Assembly (NCBI RefSeq): GCF_014652795.1
Contig: NZ_BMZM01000003.1
Span: 62,001 to 126,000 of the forward strand
From: Kushneria pakistanensis
GTDB taxonomy: Bacteria > Pseudomonadota > Gammaproteobacteria > Pseudomonadales > Halomonadaceae
Direction of reading: 5' to 3'
DNA length: 64,000 bases
The translations under genes and the position numbers were made by a program. The notes under the pieces were generated by a model. That model had not been told where the DNA came from and did no database searches. It worked only from the letters and a program-made list of their open reading frames with translations. Shown in pieces: positions 45,716 through 54,132 of this stretch; the first letter of the stretch is position 1, and each line of letters begins with the position of its first letter.

Positions 45716-46240
45716 TCAGCCAACGCTTTCGGCAACCTGCGGATAGTGCTCATCAATCCAGGCGCCGATGGCGTTGTAGTCGCTGACATGATGGGCATAC
45801 TGCGTATGCAGGCAGCGTACCTGCTGCCAGTTGGTAATGCCGCCCACGCCGCGCTCGGTCAGGGCCTTCGTGAAACCAAGCCGCTCGATCTCGGCGCGCT
45901 CGTGCTCATCAATCCATGACCAGCGCTTTTGGACGTAGGCTTCATGACTCTGGCGATAGGCCTCCCGCAGCGCCTCGTTTTCCTTGAGGTGCGCCTCAAG
46001 GCGCTTGATGACCCCATCGGCTTCAAGATGGGACAGCGCCACGGTCAGCTCGCGACTGCAGAGCCAGTAAAGGGTCGGAAAGGGCTTGCCTTCTACCAGC
46101 GGGGCCACACGCAGTGCCAGCGGCGTACCGCGGCTGTCTTCGGCGCTGACGGCCTGAAGGCCGCGCGGCGTGCGACCCAGCTGCTGGGTGATGATATCGA
46201 GCTGGGCGTCGCTGGGGGCGTGGTCGGTACGAATGATCAT
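45716..46240 (-). CDS. DUF501 domain protein
   Basis: This 174-residue protein matches DUF501: QLGRTPRGLQAVSAED near the start, PLALRVAPLVEGKPFPTLYWLC in the core, and WQQVRCLHTQYAHHVSDYNAIG near the end, with conserved Cys and His residues. The function is unknown. It heads the likely DUF501-LOG-QOR operon. Confidence 0.88.
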   Translation of the reverse strand: MIIRTDHAPSDAQLDIITQQLGRTPRGLQAVSAEDSRGTPLALRVAPLVEGKPFPTLYWLCSRELTVALSHLEADGVIKRLEAHLKENEALREAYRQSHEAYVQKRWSWIDEHERAEIERLGFTKALTERGVGGITNWQQVRCLHTQYAHHVSDYNAIGAWIDEHYPQVAESVG

Positions 46241-46427
46241 GGTTGGATAGGCAGTTCGACGCGGGCGCAGGGCACACGCTCTTGAAAGGAAAGGGGCAGA
46301 CGCAGTCTGCGCGAAAACGGGTATGCATCATAGACACGCCCCTGCCCACCGGCAAGGCGTGCGCGGCCATCTTATACTGACCATCAGCTTGTCGGATTCA
46401 TGCAATGTCGCCTGCCAGGGAGACGCC

Positions 46428-46763
46428 ATGTCAGAAAACGATGCCTCTGTAGAAAACTGCTGCGCCCTGTGTACACGCCAGGGGGTGACGCTGACCCGTC
46501 ATCATCTGATTCCACGCGCGCTGCATGGGCGAAAGCGGTTTCGCAAACGTTTCAGTCGCGAAGAGATGAAAGGCGACATTCTGATGATCTGTCGCCCCTG
46601 TCATAACCATATTCATCGCGTGCTCAGCGAGCGCGAGATGGCCGAGCATTACCACACGCGTGAGGCGCTGCTGACACAGCCCGAGATTGCCGAATTTGCC
46701 CGCTGGCTTTCAACTCGCCCGGCCGGTTTCAAGCCCAAGTCGCCGATCAGGCGTCAGCGCTGA
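46428..46763 (+). CDS. HNH endonuclease family protein
   Basis: This 111-residue protein has a compact HNH zinc-finger nuclease fold: C12-x2-C15, the HH pair H25-H26 in TRHHLIPRALHG, and ICRPCHNHIH, which supplies the second Cys pair and the Asn/His of the motif. The C terminus is basic. No methylase or phage gene is adjacent, so a restriction role is not indicated; nicking of branched or damaged DNA is possible. The start at 46428 has GGGAGACG upstream. Confidence 0.8.
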   Translation: MSENDASVENCCALCTRQGVTLTRHHLIPRALHGRKRFRKRFSREEMKGDILMICRPCHNHIHRVLSEREMAEHYHTREALLTQPEIAEFARWLSTRPAGFKPKSPIRRQR

Positions 46764-46783
46764 GCCTTTGCATGACGCAGGTC

Positions 46784-47221
46784 TCAAACAAGCCGCTGTG
46801 CGCTGTAATCCTGCCAGGCATGGGGCAGACGCTCCTCAAGTGCAGGGGCAAGCCAGGCCGGCAGTGCCTCGCGTGCCTGTTCAAGGCTTTCCCAGGGGCG
46901 CAGTCGTACCCAGGCCCAGGCCCAGCCATCGCACTGCGACGGTGTCCTTGGCAGCGGGTGTGCCGGCATCTGGGACAGCAGAAAAAGGGCGCTGCGAGTG
47001 GCCCAGGTGGGCGGATGATCGGCCCTTGAGGCAGGGGCGGCCCAGCGTTTGAGGGTGTCGCCGTCCGGGTCGTGCGCCGGGTCACCCAGGCGGGCGATGC
47101 GGGCGGTATCGGCCAGAATGATGCCCAGTTTGGCCGGCGTGGTCTCGCCAATCTCGAGCCAGCGCTCGATCAGGGAGGGCAAGCCGGCCATGGCACTGGT
47201 ATAAAAGTCGCTATCGGTCAT
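46784..47221 (-). CDS. Hypothetical protein
   Basis: This 145-residue protein was not recognised. It has a helical N-terminal region (FYTSAMAGLPSLIERWLEIGE, LGIILADTARIARLGD) and a Trp-rich C-terminal half (DGWAWAWVRLRPWESLEQ, LPAWLAPALEERLPHAW). It has no signal peptide and no membrane helix. The start at 47221 is picked by protein-like content; no clear ribosome site was found. It is convergent with the HNH gene (20-bp gap) and divergent from the MalY-like gene. Confidence 0.65.
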   Translation of the reverse strand: MTDSDFYTSAMAGLPSLIERWLEIGETTPAKLGIILADTARIARLGDPAHDPDGDTLKRWAAPASRADHPPTWATRSALFLLSQMPAHPLPRTPSQCDGWAWAWVRLRPWESLEQAREALPAWLAPALEERLPHAWQDYSAQRLV

Positions 47222-47339
47222 GACGTGTCTGTTCAGAAATCGGCTCGGACAAGGAAACGATGCCGCCGGCATCACGACATCACGTATTCAATCACGCTTC
47301 GGTCAGTGTCTGACCGGATCTGCATCCCGGGGAGTCTGC

Positions 47340-48515
47340 ATGTCGCACGATAGTGCCGCCTTTGATTTTACGACACCGCTGGATCGGCGGATGTACCCTA
47401 CCACCAAATGGCATCTGTATGACGAGGATGTGCTGCCGCTGTGGGTAGCCGACATGGATTTTGCCGTGGCCCCGGCCATTCAGACGGCACTGTCCGAGCG
47501 TCTGGCCCATCCGGTATTTGGCTACACCCATGCCGACCGTGACCTGAAACAGGCACTGTGTCAGTGGAGCCTCGAGCACTATGGCTGGGAGATCGAGCCT
47601 GGCTGGCAGCACTGGCTGCCCGGCGTGGTGCCGGCACTGCATGTGGCCAGTCTCGCCCTGACCGAGCCCGGCGATGGTGTGCTGACCGTCACACCCATCT
47701 ATCCGCCCTTCTTGAAGGTGGCCGACAATACCGGGCGCACCACGCAGGTGGCCCCCATGCGTGCGCCGAGCTCTGATGATCCGCTGTGGCGTCTGGACTT
47801 CGAGGCCATGGAGGCGGCGGTCACGCCGCGCACCCGGCTGCTGCTCTGGTGTCATCCACACAATCCGACCGGGCGTGTCTTTGACGATGAAGAGCTCTCC
47901 CGGCTGGCCGATTTCATCGAGCGTCATGATCTGCTGGTCTGCTCCGATGAGCTGCACTGTGACCTGATTCTGGACGGCAGTGCGCATCGCCCGCTGGCCA
48001 TGGCCGAGCCGCGACTGGCGGCACGTACCATCACGCTATGGGCAGCGTCCAAGACCTTTAATGTGGCAGGACTCACCAGCGCCTGCGCGGTGATCAGTGA
48101 TGACGATCTGCGTGCACGGTTCAAGAAGGGCTGCCTGGGACTGATGCCCTCGGAAAACATCATGGGCGAGACGGCAACCAAAGCTGCCTACGCGCATGGT
48201 GAGCCCTGGCGCCAGGCACTGCTGGCACAGCTTCGCGACAATCTGGCGTTGATCGAATCCTTCGTGGCGCGCTGGCCGGGTGTACATCTGAGTGTGCCGC
48301 AGGCGACCTATCTGGCCTGGCTGGATCTGCGTGAGGCCGGTCTTGGCGAGATGCCGCAAAAGGAAGTGCTCATGCGTGCCCGGGTGGCGCTCAACAATGG
48401 CGCCGATTTTGGCTGGCCCGGTTTTGCCCGGCTTAATTTCGGCACCGAGCGGGCCCTGCTGGAACAGGCCCTGATACGCATGGATGCGCTGCTGGGTACA
48501 GGCGACGAGCCGTAA
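47340..48515 (+). CDS. MalY/PatB family cystathionine beta-lyase
   Basis: This 391-residue PLP enzyme of fold type I has LPLWVADMDF near the N terminus, the cofactor-binding WCHPHNPTGRVF, and the Schiff-base lysine in LWAASKTFNVAGL. The family cleaves cystathionine or cysteine conjugates to give homocysteine or a thiol, pyruvate and ammonia; some members moonlight as regulators. The start at 47340 has GGGGAG 7 nt upstream; longer starts into the upstream gap are rejected. Confidence 0.9.
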   Translation: MSHDSAAFDFTTPLDRRMYPTTKWHLYDEDVLPLWVADMDFAVAPAIQTALSERLAHPVFGYTHADRDLKQALCQWSLEHYGWEIEPGWQHWLPGVVPALHVASLALTEPGDGVLTVTPIYPPFLKVADNTGRTTQVAPMRAPSSDDPLWRLDFEAMEAAVTPRTRLLLWCHPHNPTGRVFDDEELSRLADFIERHDLLVCSDELHCDLILDGSAHRPLAMAEPRLAARTITLWAASKTFNVAGLTSACAVISDDDLRARFKKGCLGLMPSENIMGETATKAAYAHGEPWRQALLAQLRDNLALIESFVARWPGVHLSVPQATYLAWLDLREAGLGEMPQKEVLMRARVALNNGADFGWPGFARLNFGTERALLEQALIRMDALLGTGDEP

Positions 48516-48518
48516 AGG

Positions 48519-48554
48519 CAAAAAAACGCCCGGTCTTTTGGGAGGCCGGGCGTT
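48519..48554 (-). terminator. Terminator shared by MalY-like and CnoX genes
   Basis: AACGCCCGG and CCGGGCGTT arms flank a 12-nt loop; on the minus strand the stem is followed by TTTTTTTG. It fits the end of the CnoX transcript best, and its stem may also stabilise the MalY-like mRNA. Confidence 0.82.
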
Positions 48555-48572
48555 CGATGAAGCGGTGGGTGA

Positions 48573-49508
48573 TCAGTACAGCAGGGTAAACATGCGCCGA
48601 CGGTAGGCGACCGTCAGCGGATGGTCGCCACCAAGGGCATCAAAGACGCGCAGCAGCGTCTTGCGCGCGGCGTCTTCACCGTAGGCGCGATCGCGCTTCA
48701 TCAGTTCAAGCAGACCTTCAAGGCCATGTTCGTAGTCGCCATCGGCCACGGCGCGCAGGGCACGCTGAAACTGCGCTTCGCTGTCATCACGGCCTGACAT
48801 GGCCGCGATATCTTCTGTAGAGAGGGCCTCACGAGCGAAGTCGATACGGGCGCGCACACCGCGGGCCTTGACGCCGTCACGATGCTCTGGCGGCAGGGCA
48901 TCGAGAACACTGAGCGCATCGTCAAAATGGCCTTCACGGGTCATGACGCCCGCCATGTCGATGCGATAGCTGTGATCGTCGGGATTTTCGCTGATCAGCT
49001 TTTCAAAAAGCGCGCGAGCTGTTGCCGTGTCGCCGGCGTCAAGCGCGGCCCGGGCCTGCTCCTCGATGCTTTCACTGCCGCCTTCAGGAGCGGTGATATG
49101 CTTGCCGAGCCATTCACGGATCTGACGTTCCGGTAGCGCACCCTGGAACTGATCATACAGCTGGCCCTGCATGATCAGCTTGACGTCCGGTACCGAGCGA
49201 ATGCCCAGCTGCGCGGCAATCTGCTGCTGCTCTTCGATATTAAGCTTTGCCAGTATGAACGTGCCCTGATACTCATGGGCCAGCTTTTCCAGTACCGGCA
49301 TCAGGGTCCTGCAGGATTCACTTGAGGGCGCCCAGCTCTCCAGCACCACGGGAATGTGCATGGAGCCTTCCAGTACCACCTGCTGGAAGTTGGACATGTC
49401 GAGATCAACGATAAACTGCGAGGCATCGACAGCGCCGCCGGCGCTCTGGCCGGGCTGTGGTGACGGTGCGCCCATGGGTTCACCGGTTTTGGGATCAACG
49501 ATCTGCAT
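48573..49508 (-). CDS. cnoX: Chaperedoxin CnoX (YbbN)
   Basis: This 311-residue protein has an N-terminal thioredoxin-fold domain (residues about 28-140) and C-terminal TPR-like repeats (EEQARAALDAGDTATARALFEKLI, MTREGHFDDALSVLDALP). The redox site reads S63-E-S-C66, so the first cysteine is absent, as in E. coli CnoX (SQHC). CnoX holds unfolding proteins under chlorine stress and passes them to DnaK or GroEL. The start at 49508 (MQIVDPKTG) has AAGAG upstream; longer starts up to 49601 are less likely. Confidence 0.88.
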   Translation of the reverse strand: MQIVDPKTGEPMGAPSPQPGQSAGGAVDASQFIVDLDMSNFQQVVLEGSMHIPVVLESWAPSSESCRTLMPVLEKLAHEYQGTFILAKLNIEEQQQIAAQLGIRSVPDVKLIMQGQLYDQFQGALPERQIREWLGKHITAPEGGSESIEEQARAALDAGDTATARALFEKLISENPDDHSYRIDMAGVMTREGHFDDALSVLDALPPEHRDGVKARGVRARIDFAREALSTEDIAAMSGRDDSEAQFQRALRAVADGDYEHGLEGLLELMKRDRAYGEDAARKTLLRVFDALGGDHPLTVAYRRRMFTLLY

Positions 49509-49676
49509 GATGGCAAACTCTTGCTGAAGGGGATTCATGACGCGTTGGAATATAGGGTGTTTATGGCGCTGGCCGGCGATGAATTCAAGACGCTGCGCCA
49601 AATAGGGAAGGTGAACCGGACATGCAGGCAGTCAATGCGCAATGACAGACGCCATGTTCACAGGAAGAGAGGAATC

Positions 49677-50456
49677 ATGATGCTGATCAAGGGGCTGGCA
49701 GGAATAGCGGCGCTTTTGGCGCTGTTGCTGACAGGACCTGCGATCGTGTGGTGGCTGGGCGGTATCGATACGCGTACTGGCTGGGCCAGTGCCGGACGAG
49801 AATCCGCTGGTCTGGCGCCTCGGGCCGAGGCCTTTGATGGCGCCGTGGTCCAGCTCTACGGCGCTCGCGCCTTCGCCTGGCGCGGTGCCTTTGCCATGCA
49901 TACCTGGATTGCCGTCAAGGCGGCAGGTGCCAGTCATTACACTACCTATGAGGTGCAGGGTTGGCGTCAGCCCACCGTACGCATGCGTTACGGCACGCCG
50001 GATCGCGAGTGGTTTGGACAGCGCCCGCATCTGATGGCGGATCTGCGGGGTGATCAGGCGACACGCGCCATCGCTCATATCGAGCAGGCGGTTGATGAGT
50101 ATCCCTGGCCGCAGCGCTATCGTGTTTTTCCCGGCCCCAACAGCAATACGTTCATTGCCTGGCTGATACGTCAGGTGCCCGAGCTTGAGGTGGAAATGCC
50201 CTCGCTGGCGCTGGGCAAGGATTACCTGATCGATGGGGCGCGTCCGCTGGGGCATTTCTTCGGACCGGCGCCCAGCGGCACAGGCTATCAGATTTCCCTT
50301 TATGGTCTGCTCGGGATCATGGTGGCCCGTGATGAAGGCCTTGAGTTCAATCTACTGGGACTGGTCTTTGGGGTCGATCCACTGGATTTGGCCATCAAGT
50401 TGCCGGGCATCGGGCGGATCGCACCGGCACCGCTGTATCAGTCGCAGCACGAATAA
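49677..50456 (+). CDS. DUF3750 domain protein
   Basis: This 259-residue protein has an N-terminal hydrophobic anchor (LAGIAALLALLLTGPAIVWWLGG) and DUF3750 blocks AVVQLYGARAFAWRGAFAMHTW, WFGQRPHLMADLRG, YPWPQRYRVFPGPNSNTFIAW. The function is unknown; a membrane-anchored periplasmic domain is inferred. The first of two adjacent ATGs (49677, 49680) follows GAGAGGA. It is divergent from cnoX. Confidence 0.85.
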   Translation: MMLIKGLAGIAALLALLLTGPAIVWWLGGIDTRTGWASAGRESAGLAPRAEAFDGAVVQLYGARAFAWRGAFAMHTWIAVKAAGASHYTTYEVQGWRQPTVRMRYGTPDREWFGQRPHLMADLRGDQATRAIAHIEQAVDEYPWPQRYRVFPGPNSNTFIAWLIRQVPELEVEMPSLALGKDYLIDGARPLGHFFGPAPSGTGYQISLYGLLGIMVARDEGLEFNLLGLVFGVDPLDLAIKLPGIGRIAPAPLYQSQHE

Positions 50457-50492
50457 ATCATGACACAAGGGAGCGAAATAGCGGGCCTGAGC

Positions 50493-50573
50493 GCCGGAGT
50501 GAAATAAGCAGGGAGCTGACGGCTATTTTGTTCGGATAGAGCGCGCCGGAATTTTTGGCAGGCGCCAGACGTC
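50493..50573 (-). repeat. Diverged partial copy of the 133-bp unit
   Basis: GAAATAA-CAGGGA, GACG, CGGA-AG and GCGCCAGACGT are shared in order with the full units, with substitutions and small indels between them. It is the outermost and oldest-looking copy of the array. Confidence 0.6.
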
Positions 50574-50597
50574 AAAAAGCCGACCCTGAGGTCGGCT
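50574..50597 (-). terminator. Array terminator copy 1 (most distal from the tRNA)
   Basis: On the minus strand: AGCCGACC, loop TCAG, GGTCGGCT, TTTTT. It has the same loop as the copy nearest the tRNA. Confidence 0.8.
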
Positions 50598-50705
50598 AAA
50601 TAAACGGTTTGTCGCTGGCAGCGGGGGCCGCTGGTGTTGAAATAAACAGGGAACCGACGACCGCTCGGACAGCAGGATATGGGACTGCACCCAAACGCCA
50701 GACGT

Positions 50706-50730
50706 AAAAAAGCCGACCCCAAGGTCGGCT
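50706..50730 (-). terminator. Array terminator copy 2
   Basis: Minus strand: AGCCGACC, loop TTGG, GGTCGGCT, TTTTTT. The loop differs from copies 1 and 4. Confidence 0.8.
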
Positions 50731-50838
50731 AAATAAACGGTTTGTCGCTGGTGGCGGGGGCCGCTGGTGTTGAAATAAACAGGGAACCGACGACCGCTCG
50801 GACAGCAGGATATGGGACTGCACCCAAACGCCAGACGT

Positions 50839-50863
50839 AAAAAAGCCGACCCCAAGGTCGGCC
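50839..50863 (-). terminator. Array terminator copy 3
   Basis: Minus strand: GGCCGACC, loop TTGG, GGTCGGCT, TTTTTT. One outer pair changes from A-T to a G-T wobble. Confidence 0.8.
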
Positions 50864-50971
50864 TGATAAACGGTTTGTCGCTGGCAGCGGGGGCCGCTGG
50901 TGTTGAAATAAACAGGGAACCGACGACCGCTCGGACAGCAGGGTATGGGGCTGCACCCAAACACCAGACGT

Positions 50972-50996
50972 AAAAAAGCCGACCCTGAGGTCGGCT
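50972..50996 (-). terminator. Intrinsic terminator of tRNA-fMet (array copy 4)
   Basis: Minus strand: AGCCGACC, loop TCAG, GGTCGGCT, TTTTTT. It begins 18 nt after the tRNA CCA and is the first terminator met by the transcript. Confidence 0.9.
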
Positions 50997-51014
50997 AAAT
51001 AAACTGTTTGTCGA

Positions 51015-51091
<77 letters not shown>

Positions 51092-51105
51092 TCGACGTGC
51101 TGTGC

Positions 51106-51133
51106 ATCTTACGCGATTTTGCTGTGGTGTCAA
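51106..51133 (-). promoter_or_regulatory. Strong promoter of tRNA-fMet
   Basis: Minus strand: TTGACA (51128-51133), 16-bp spacer, TAAGAT (51106-51111), then a GC-rich discriminator (GCACAGC). The tRNA begins about 14 nt after the -10. The -35 overlaps the stop codon of the DUF349 gene: its TGA lies inside TTGACA. Confidence 0.85.
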
Positions 51134-53904
51134 CCGTCTGTGTCAGATTCCTGCAACATGGCCATGAGTGTCTCAAGGCGAGGCGCCATGCGCTGCCAGT
51201 CATCACGGTCGATCGGGCCGCTGGCCAGCAGTCGGCACTGCAGCTGCTCGAGCTCTTCCATGGGGCCTGTCATGTTGCCCATGGCGTCATTGAGCCGGGC
51301 CACCTGAACATCCAGACGCCGTGAGGAATCTTCCCCACCCAGCGGTGCATCCACCAGTACGGACAGGTGCACACGAAGATGCTCCAGCCATTCGCGCGCC
51401 TTGTCCTGCTCGCCGGTCGCGCGACGCTCATTGCGCAGCCTGTGGGCCTCCATGGCCTGCGGAGACAGGTGTAGTGTCGCTTCGACATTCTCGGCGGGTG
51501 CGCCGGTCAGGGCGCGGCTGTCCGCTTCCACGTGCGCTTCCAGCAATGGCTGCCATTGTTGCCAGCGCTCGGCCAGCGTACCCAGAGCCAGACGATCAAG
51601 CCGCTCCCGACGATCTCGAAGGATGCCTTCCCAGCGCTTGAGCATGCCGGCAGTGCGCGGGCCATTGGGCAGGGGCATCAGCGCATCTGCTTCCTTCTCG
51701 GCCTCATCCAGGGTCACCTGCTCGGCAACACTTTCAGGCATCCACCCATCAAGGCGGTCGATCAATGCCTGCATCTGGTCAATGCGGCTGTCACGCTGCT
51801 GACGTTTATGGTTACGCTGGGCGTTGCGCCGCTCGAAAATGGCGTCACAGTGCTGGCGGAAGGCGCGCCACAGGGTCTGCTCTTCGCCTCTCGGGGCGCG
51901 CCCGAGTTCGCGCCATCGGGTCTGCAGCGCCTTGGCCATGTCGGCACGGCGTTCGTCATCGATATCGCTCTCTTCCAGTTCACGAATCTCATCGACCAGC
52001 GCCTGCTTGGCCTGGGCCACGGCGCGCGCCTGCTGGTCAATCAGGGTCTGTAGCGCCCGCAGTGATCTGGTGAAACGCTGACGCAACTCACCTTCCCGGG
52101 CGCGAGGCACGGGGGACCACTGACGCCATGCTTCACGGGCACGATCGCGAATGGTGCGCAGGCTGTCGGGGTCGGAAGTGGCCGCGGTGTGGCTGACCAG
52201 CGTTTCCAGCTGCTCACAGAGCCTTTCCCGCTCGGCCATGTTGTTCTCGCGCTGCTGATCGCGACGCTGATGGAACGCCGAGAGCTGTTCACGCACCTGA
52301 TCGGAGGCCTGACGAAAGCGGACAGAGCGCTCGCGCGAGGCGGCGGCATCGCCCAGTGCCTTCCAGTCGCGCACCATGCGGCGGTGTTGCTGGTCACGGG
52401 TGGGTTCATCCATGTCTGCCGCGGCAAGTCCTTCCATGCCCTCGATCAGCTGCTCGCGCTTGGGCGCTGCTGCAAAGTTGCGCCAGTCGCGCAGCTCATG
52501 CGTGCGCTGGCCGAGCTGGTTGAGTCGGGCCTGCAGGCTGTCGCGCTTGTCCGCCGGCAGGCGATGGCGGCGCTGCATCAGGCTGTCCAGCAGACGTGTG
52601 GCCTCCTGGAGCTCGCCACGATCAAGCTGGCTTTCCAGCTGATCGAGGGAGTGTTGAAACTGATCCGGGTCGAGCGCGGGGCGCGAGGGTGCCGGGGCAC
52701 TGTCGGACACGGCTGCGGGTTCGGGCAGATGGGTGAGCAGGCCCGGGCAGGGCAATCCGCCCGGCCAGGCGATGGTGCGCTTTAATTGCTCGATGGTCGG
52801 GAAGTCGCGCTGGTCGATGGCATCATTCAACGCCTGTTGATGCTCCTCGAAGCGTTGCCACGCTGACGTCAGCTCGCTTGCCCTTTGCAGCAGTGCTTCA
52901 AAATGCTTCTGATCTTCCTGGCTTGGGGCAATACGGTCGGTGAGATCACGCCACTGTTCGGCCTGCAGTCTGAAATGCGCCTGCAGCTGAGCCACATCCT
53001 GGGCGTCGAGTGTGGCGCGATGCTCCAGATCTTTCAGGGCCTGGTTCAGTGAATTGATGATGCGCTGGCTGTCGCGTCGCGCCATGTCCATGGCCTGCTC
53101 GCGCGCCTGTGCTTCACGCTGGGCATTGTCATGTTCAATCACACGGCTGTGCGTGAGCTGTTCTACCCGGTGAAACCGCTGGTGCTGTGATTCATCGGCA
53201 TCTTCAGCCAGCGCGCGCCATTCGCGCACCAGGTGGCGATAGCGGGCCGGCAGCATGGGCTCCCACTGCTGGTCTGAAAGCCGGGTCATGGCCTGGATCA
53301 GGTCGTCACGGCGCTGCTGGCGGGCATCCTGGTCACGGCGCTGCTCGCGACGCTGATTGAGCCGGTCGCGCGCGCTACGCATGATCTGCTTGTCACGCTT
53401 CGCTTCACGCGCAAGACGTTCAAGCCCCTCGTCAGTGTCGATTCGGCTTGCCGCAGCCTGGCGCACGCCGGCAATCGAGTTCTGACAGGCCTGCTCGATC
53501 AGCGTCTCTTCATCCTCGATACGGGCCAGCGCGGCCAGCCGGAGCTGCTGATTGTCGGCATGCGCGGTAACGTGGGTCAGCAGGGCCGGCTCGGTCAGCG
53601 TTCCTACCACCTGCTCGCGCTGTTCCAGTGACAGCAGGGTGCGCTCCCGGCCGGTGAGCGTGTCAAGCAGCGTACGATGCAGCGGTGAGCCGGCATCATT
53701 GGTGTTCAGGAGTTCACGATAGCGTTCTGGCGTGGCCAGCCGCTCAAGTGCTGCATGACGTACTTCAACATTGTCATCATGAAGCAGGGTCTCGAGCTTT
53801 TCGCGATCGCGCTCGACGTTCAGGCCGGCAATGGCTTCCTGACGAATACGGGGATCATTGTGACGCCAGCGCGGCGTAAATAGACGTTGTAGAAATCCGG
53901 GCAT
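51130..53904 (-). CDS. DUF349 domain protein, large coiled-coil
   Basis: This 924-residue protein has an N-terminal helical, HEAT-like region (RHNDPRIRQEAIAGL, NVEVRHAALERLA, TDEGLERLAREAKRDK), long coiled-coil segments rich in Gln, Arg and Glu, and repeated DUF349 modules of the type RxLxxxWxxLGxAxRxxxxxLWxxF (for example QTRWRELGRAPRGEEQTLWRAFR). The role of the family is not established. The start at 53904 (MPGFLQRLF) begins the conserved part; the open frame runs 52 codons further without support. Its stop overlaps the -35 of the tRNA promoter. Confidence 0.88.
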   Translation of the reverse strand: MPGFLQRLFTPRWRHNDPRIRQEAIAGLNVERDREKLETLLHDDNVEVRHAALERLATPERYRELLNTNDAGSPLHRTLLDTLTGRERTLLSLEQREQVVGTLTEPALLTHVTAHADNQQLRLAALARIEDEETLIEQACQNSIAGVRQAAASRIDTDEGLERLAREAKRDKQIMRSARDRLNQRREQRRDQDARQQRRDDLIQAMTRLSDQQWEPMLPARYRHLVREWRALAEDADESQHQRFHRVEQLTHSRVIEHDNAQREAQAREQAMDMARRDSQRIINSLNQALKDLEHRATLDAQDVAQLQAHFRLQAEQWRDLTDRIAPSQEDQKHFEALLQRASELTSAWQRFEEHQQALNDAIDQRDFPTIEQLKRTIAWPGGLPCPGLLTHLPEPAAVSDSAPAPSRPALDPDQFQHSLDQLESQLDRGELQEATRLLDSLMQRRHRLPADKRDSLQARLNQLGQRTHELRDWRNFAAAPKREQLIEGMEGLAAADMDEPTRDQQHRRMVRDWKALGDAAASRERSVRFRQASDQVREQLSAFHQRRDQQRENNMAERERLCEQLETLVSHTAATSDPDSLRTIRDRAREAWRQWSPVPRAREGELRQRFTRSLRALQTLIDQQARAVAQAKQALVDEIRELEESDIDDERRADMAKALQTRWRELGRAPRGEEQTLWRAFRQHCDAIFERRNAQRNHKRQQRDSRIDQMQALIDRLDGWMPESVAEQVTLDEAEKEADALMPLPNGPRTAGMLKRWEGILRDRRERLDRLALGTLAERWQQWQPLLEAHVEADSRALTGAPAENVEATLHLSPQAMEAHRLRNERRATGEQDKAREWLEHLRVHLSVLVDAPLGGEDSSRRLDVQVARLNDAMGNMTGPMEELEQLQCRLLASGPIDRDDWQRMAPRLETLMAMLQESDTDG

Positions 53905-54132
53905 GAGATCGATGTCTTTCCAGGCAACTGGCGGTGGCTGAGGACCGGGCGATACGGGCGTTTTGACGTCAGGGCGATAATAACAGGCCAGGGGGTGTGT
54001 ACCAGAGTCCCCTTTCGGGGGGCGTCGGCAACTGGCGACACCTGACAGATGCCGGCACACACCGTATGATCATGACCCGGAAACATTATCATCGCTCAGG
54101 GCGTTCATTCATTATCCGACAGGAAACCGGGC

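Larger units (their letters stand above)
50579..50977 (-). repeat. Three tandem 133-bp units downstream of tRNA-fMet
   Basis: The terminator stem starts at 50579, 50712, 50845 and 50978, exactly 133 bp apart. Each unit (minus strand) has a trailer, a terminator, and an 87-nt segment ending in CGGCCCCCGC-x-xCCA, like the 3' end of the tRNA. These pseudo-3' ends (50616, 50749, 50882) are in exact 133-bp register with the real CCA at 51015. The segment also holds GGTCGTCGGTTC, identical to the variable/T-arm start of the tRNA, but the T-loop is replaced by unrelated sequence. Units differ from each other at only a few positions. Confidence 0.93.

Noticed and set aside
50438-50964. Overlapping minus-strand open frames of 75-145 codons in the tandem array
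   Set aside because: They arise because the 133-bp unit lacks stops in all three minus frames and 133 is not a multiple of 3. The peptides are out-of-frame versions of the same repeat and have no ribosome sites or codon bias.
50579-50977. CRISPR array
   Set aside because: The repeat is 133 bp with no unique spacers and no cas genes nearby.
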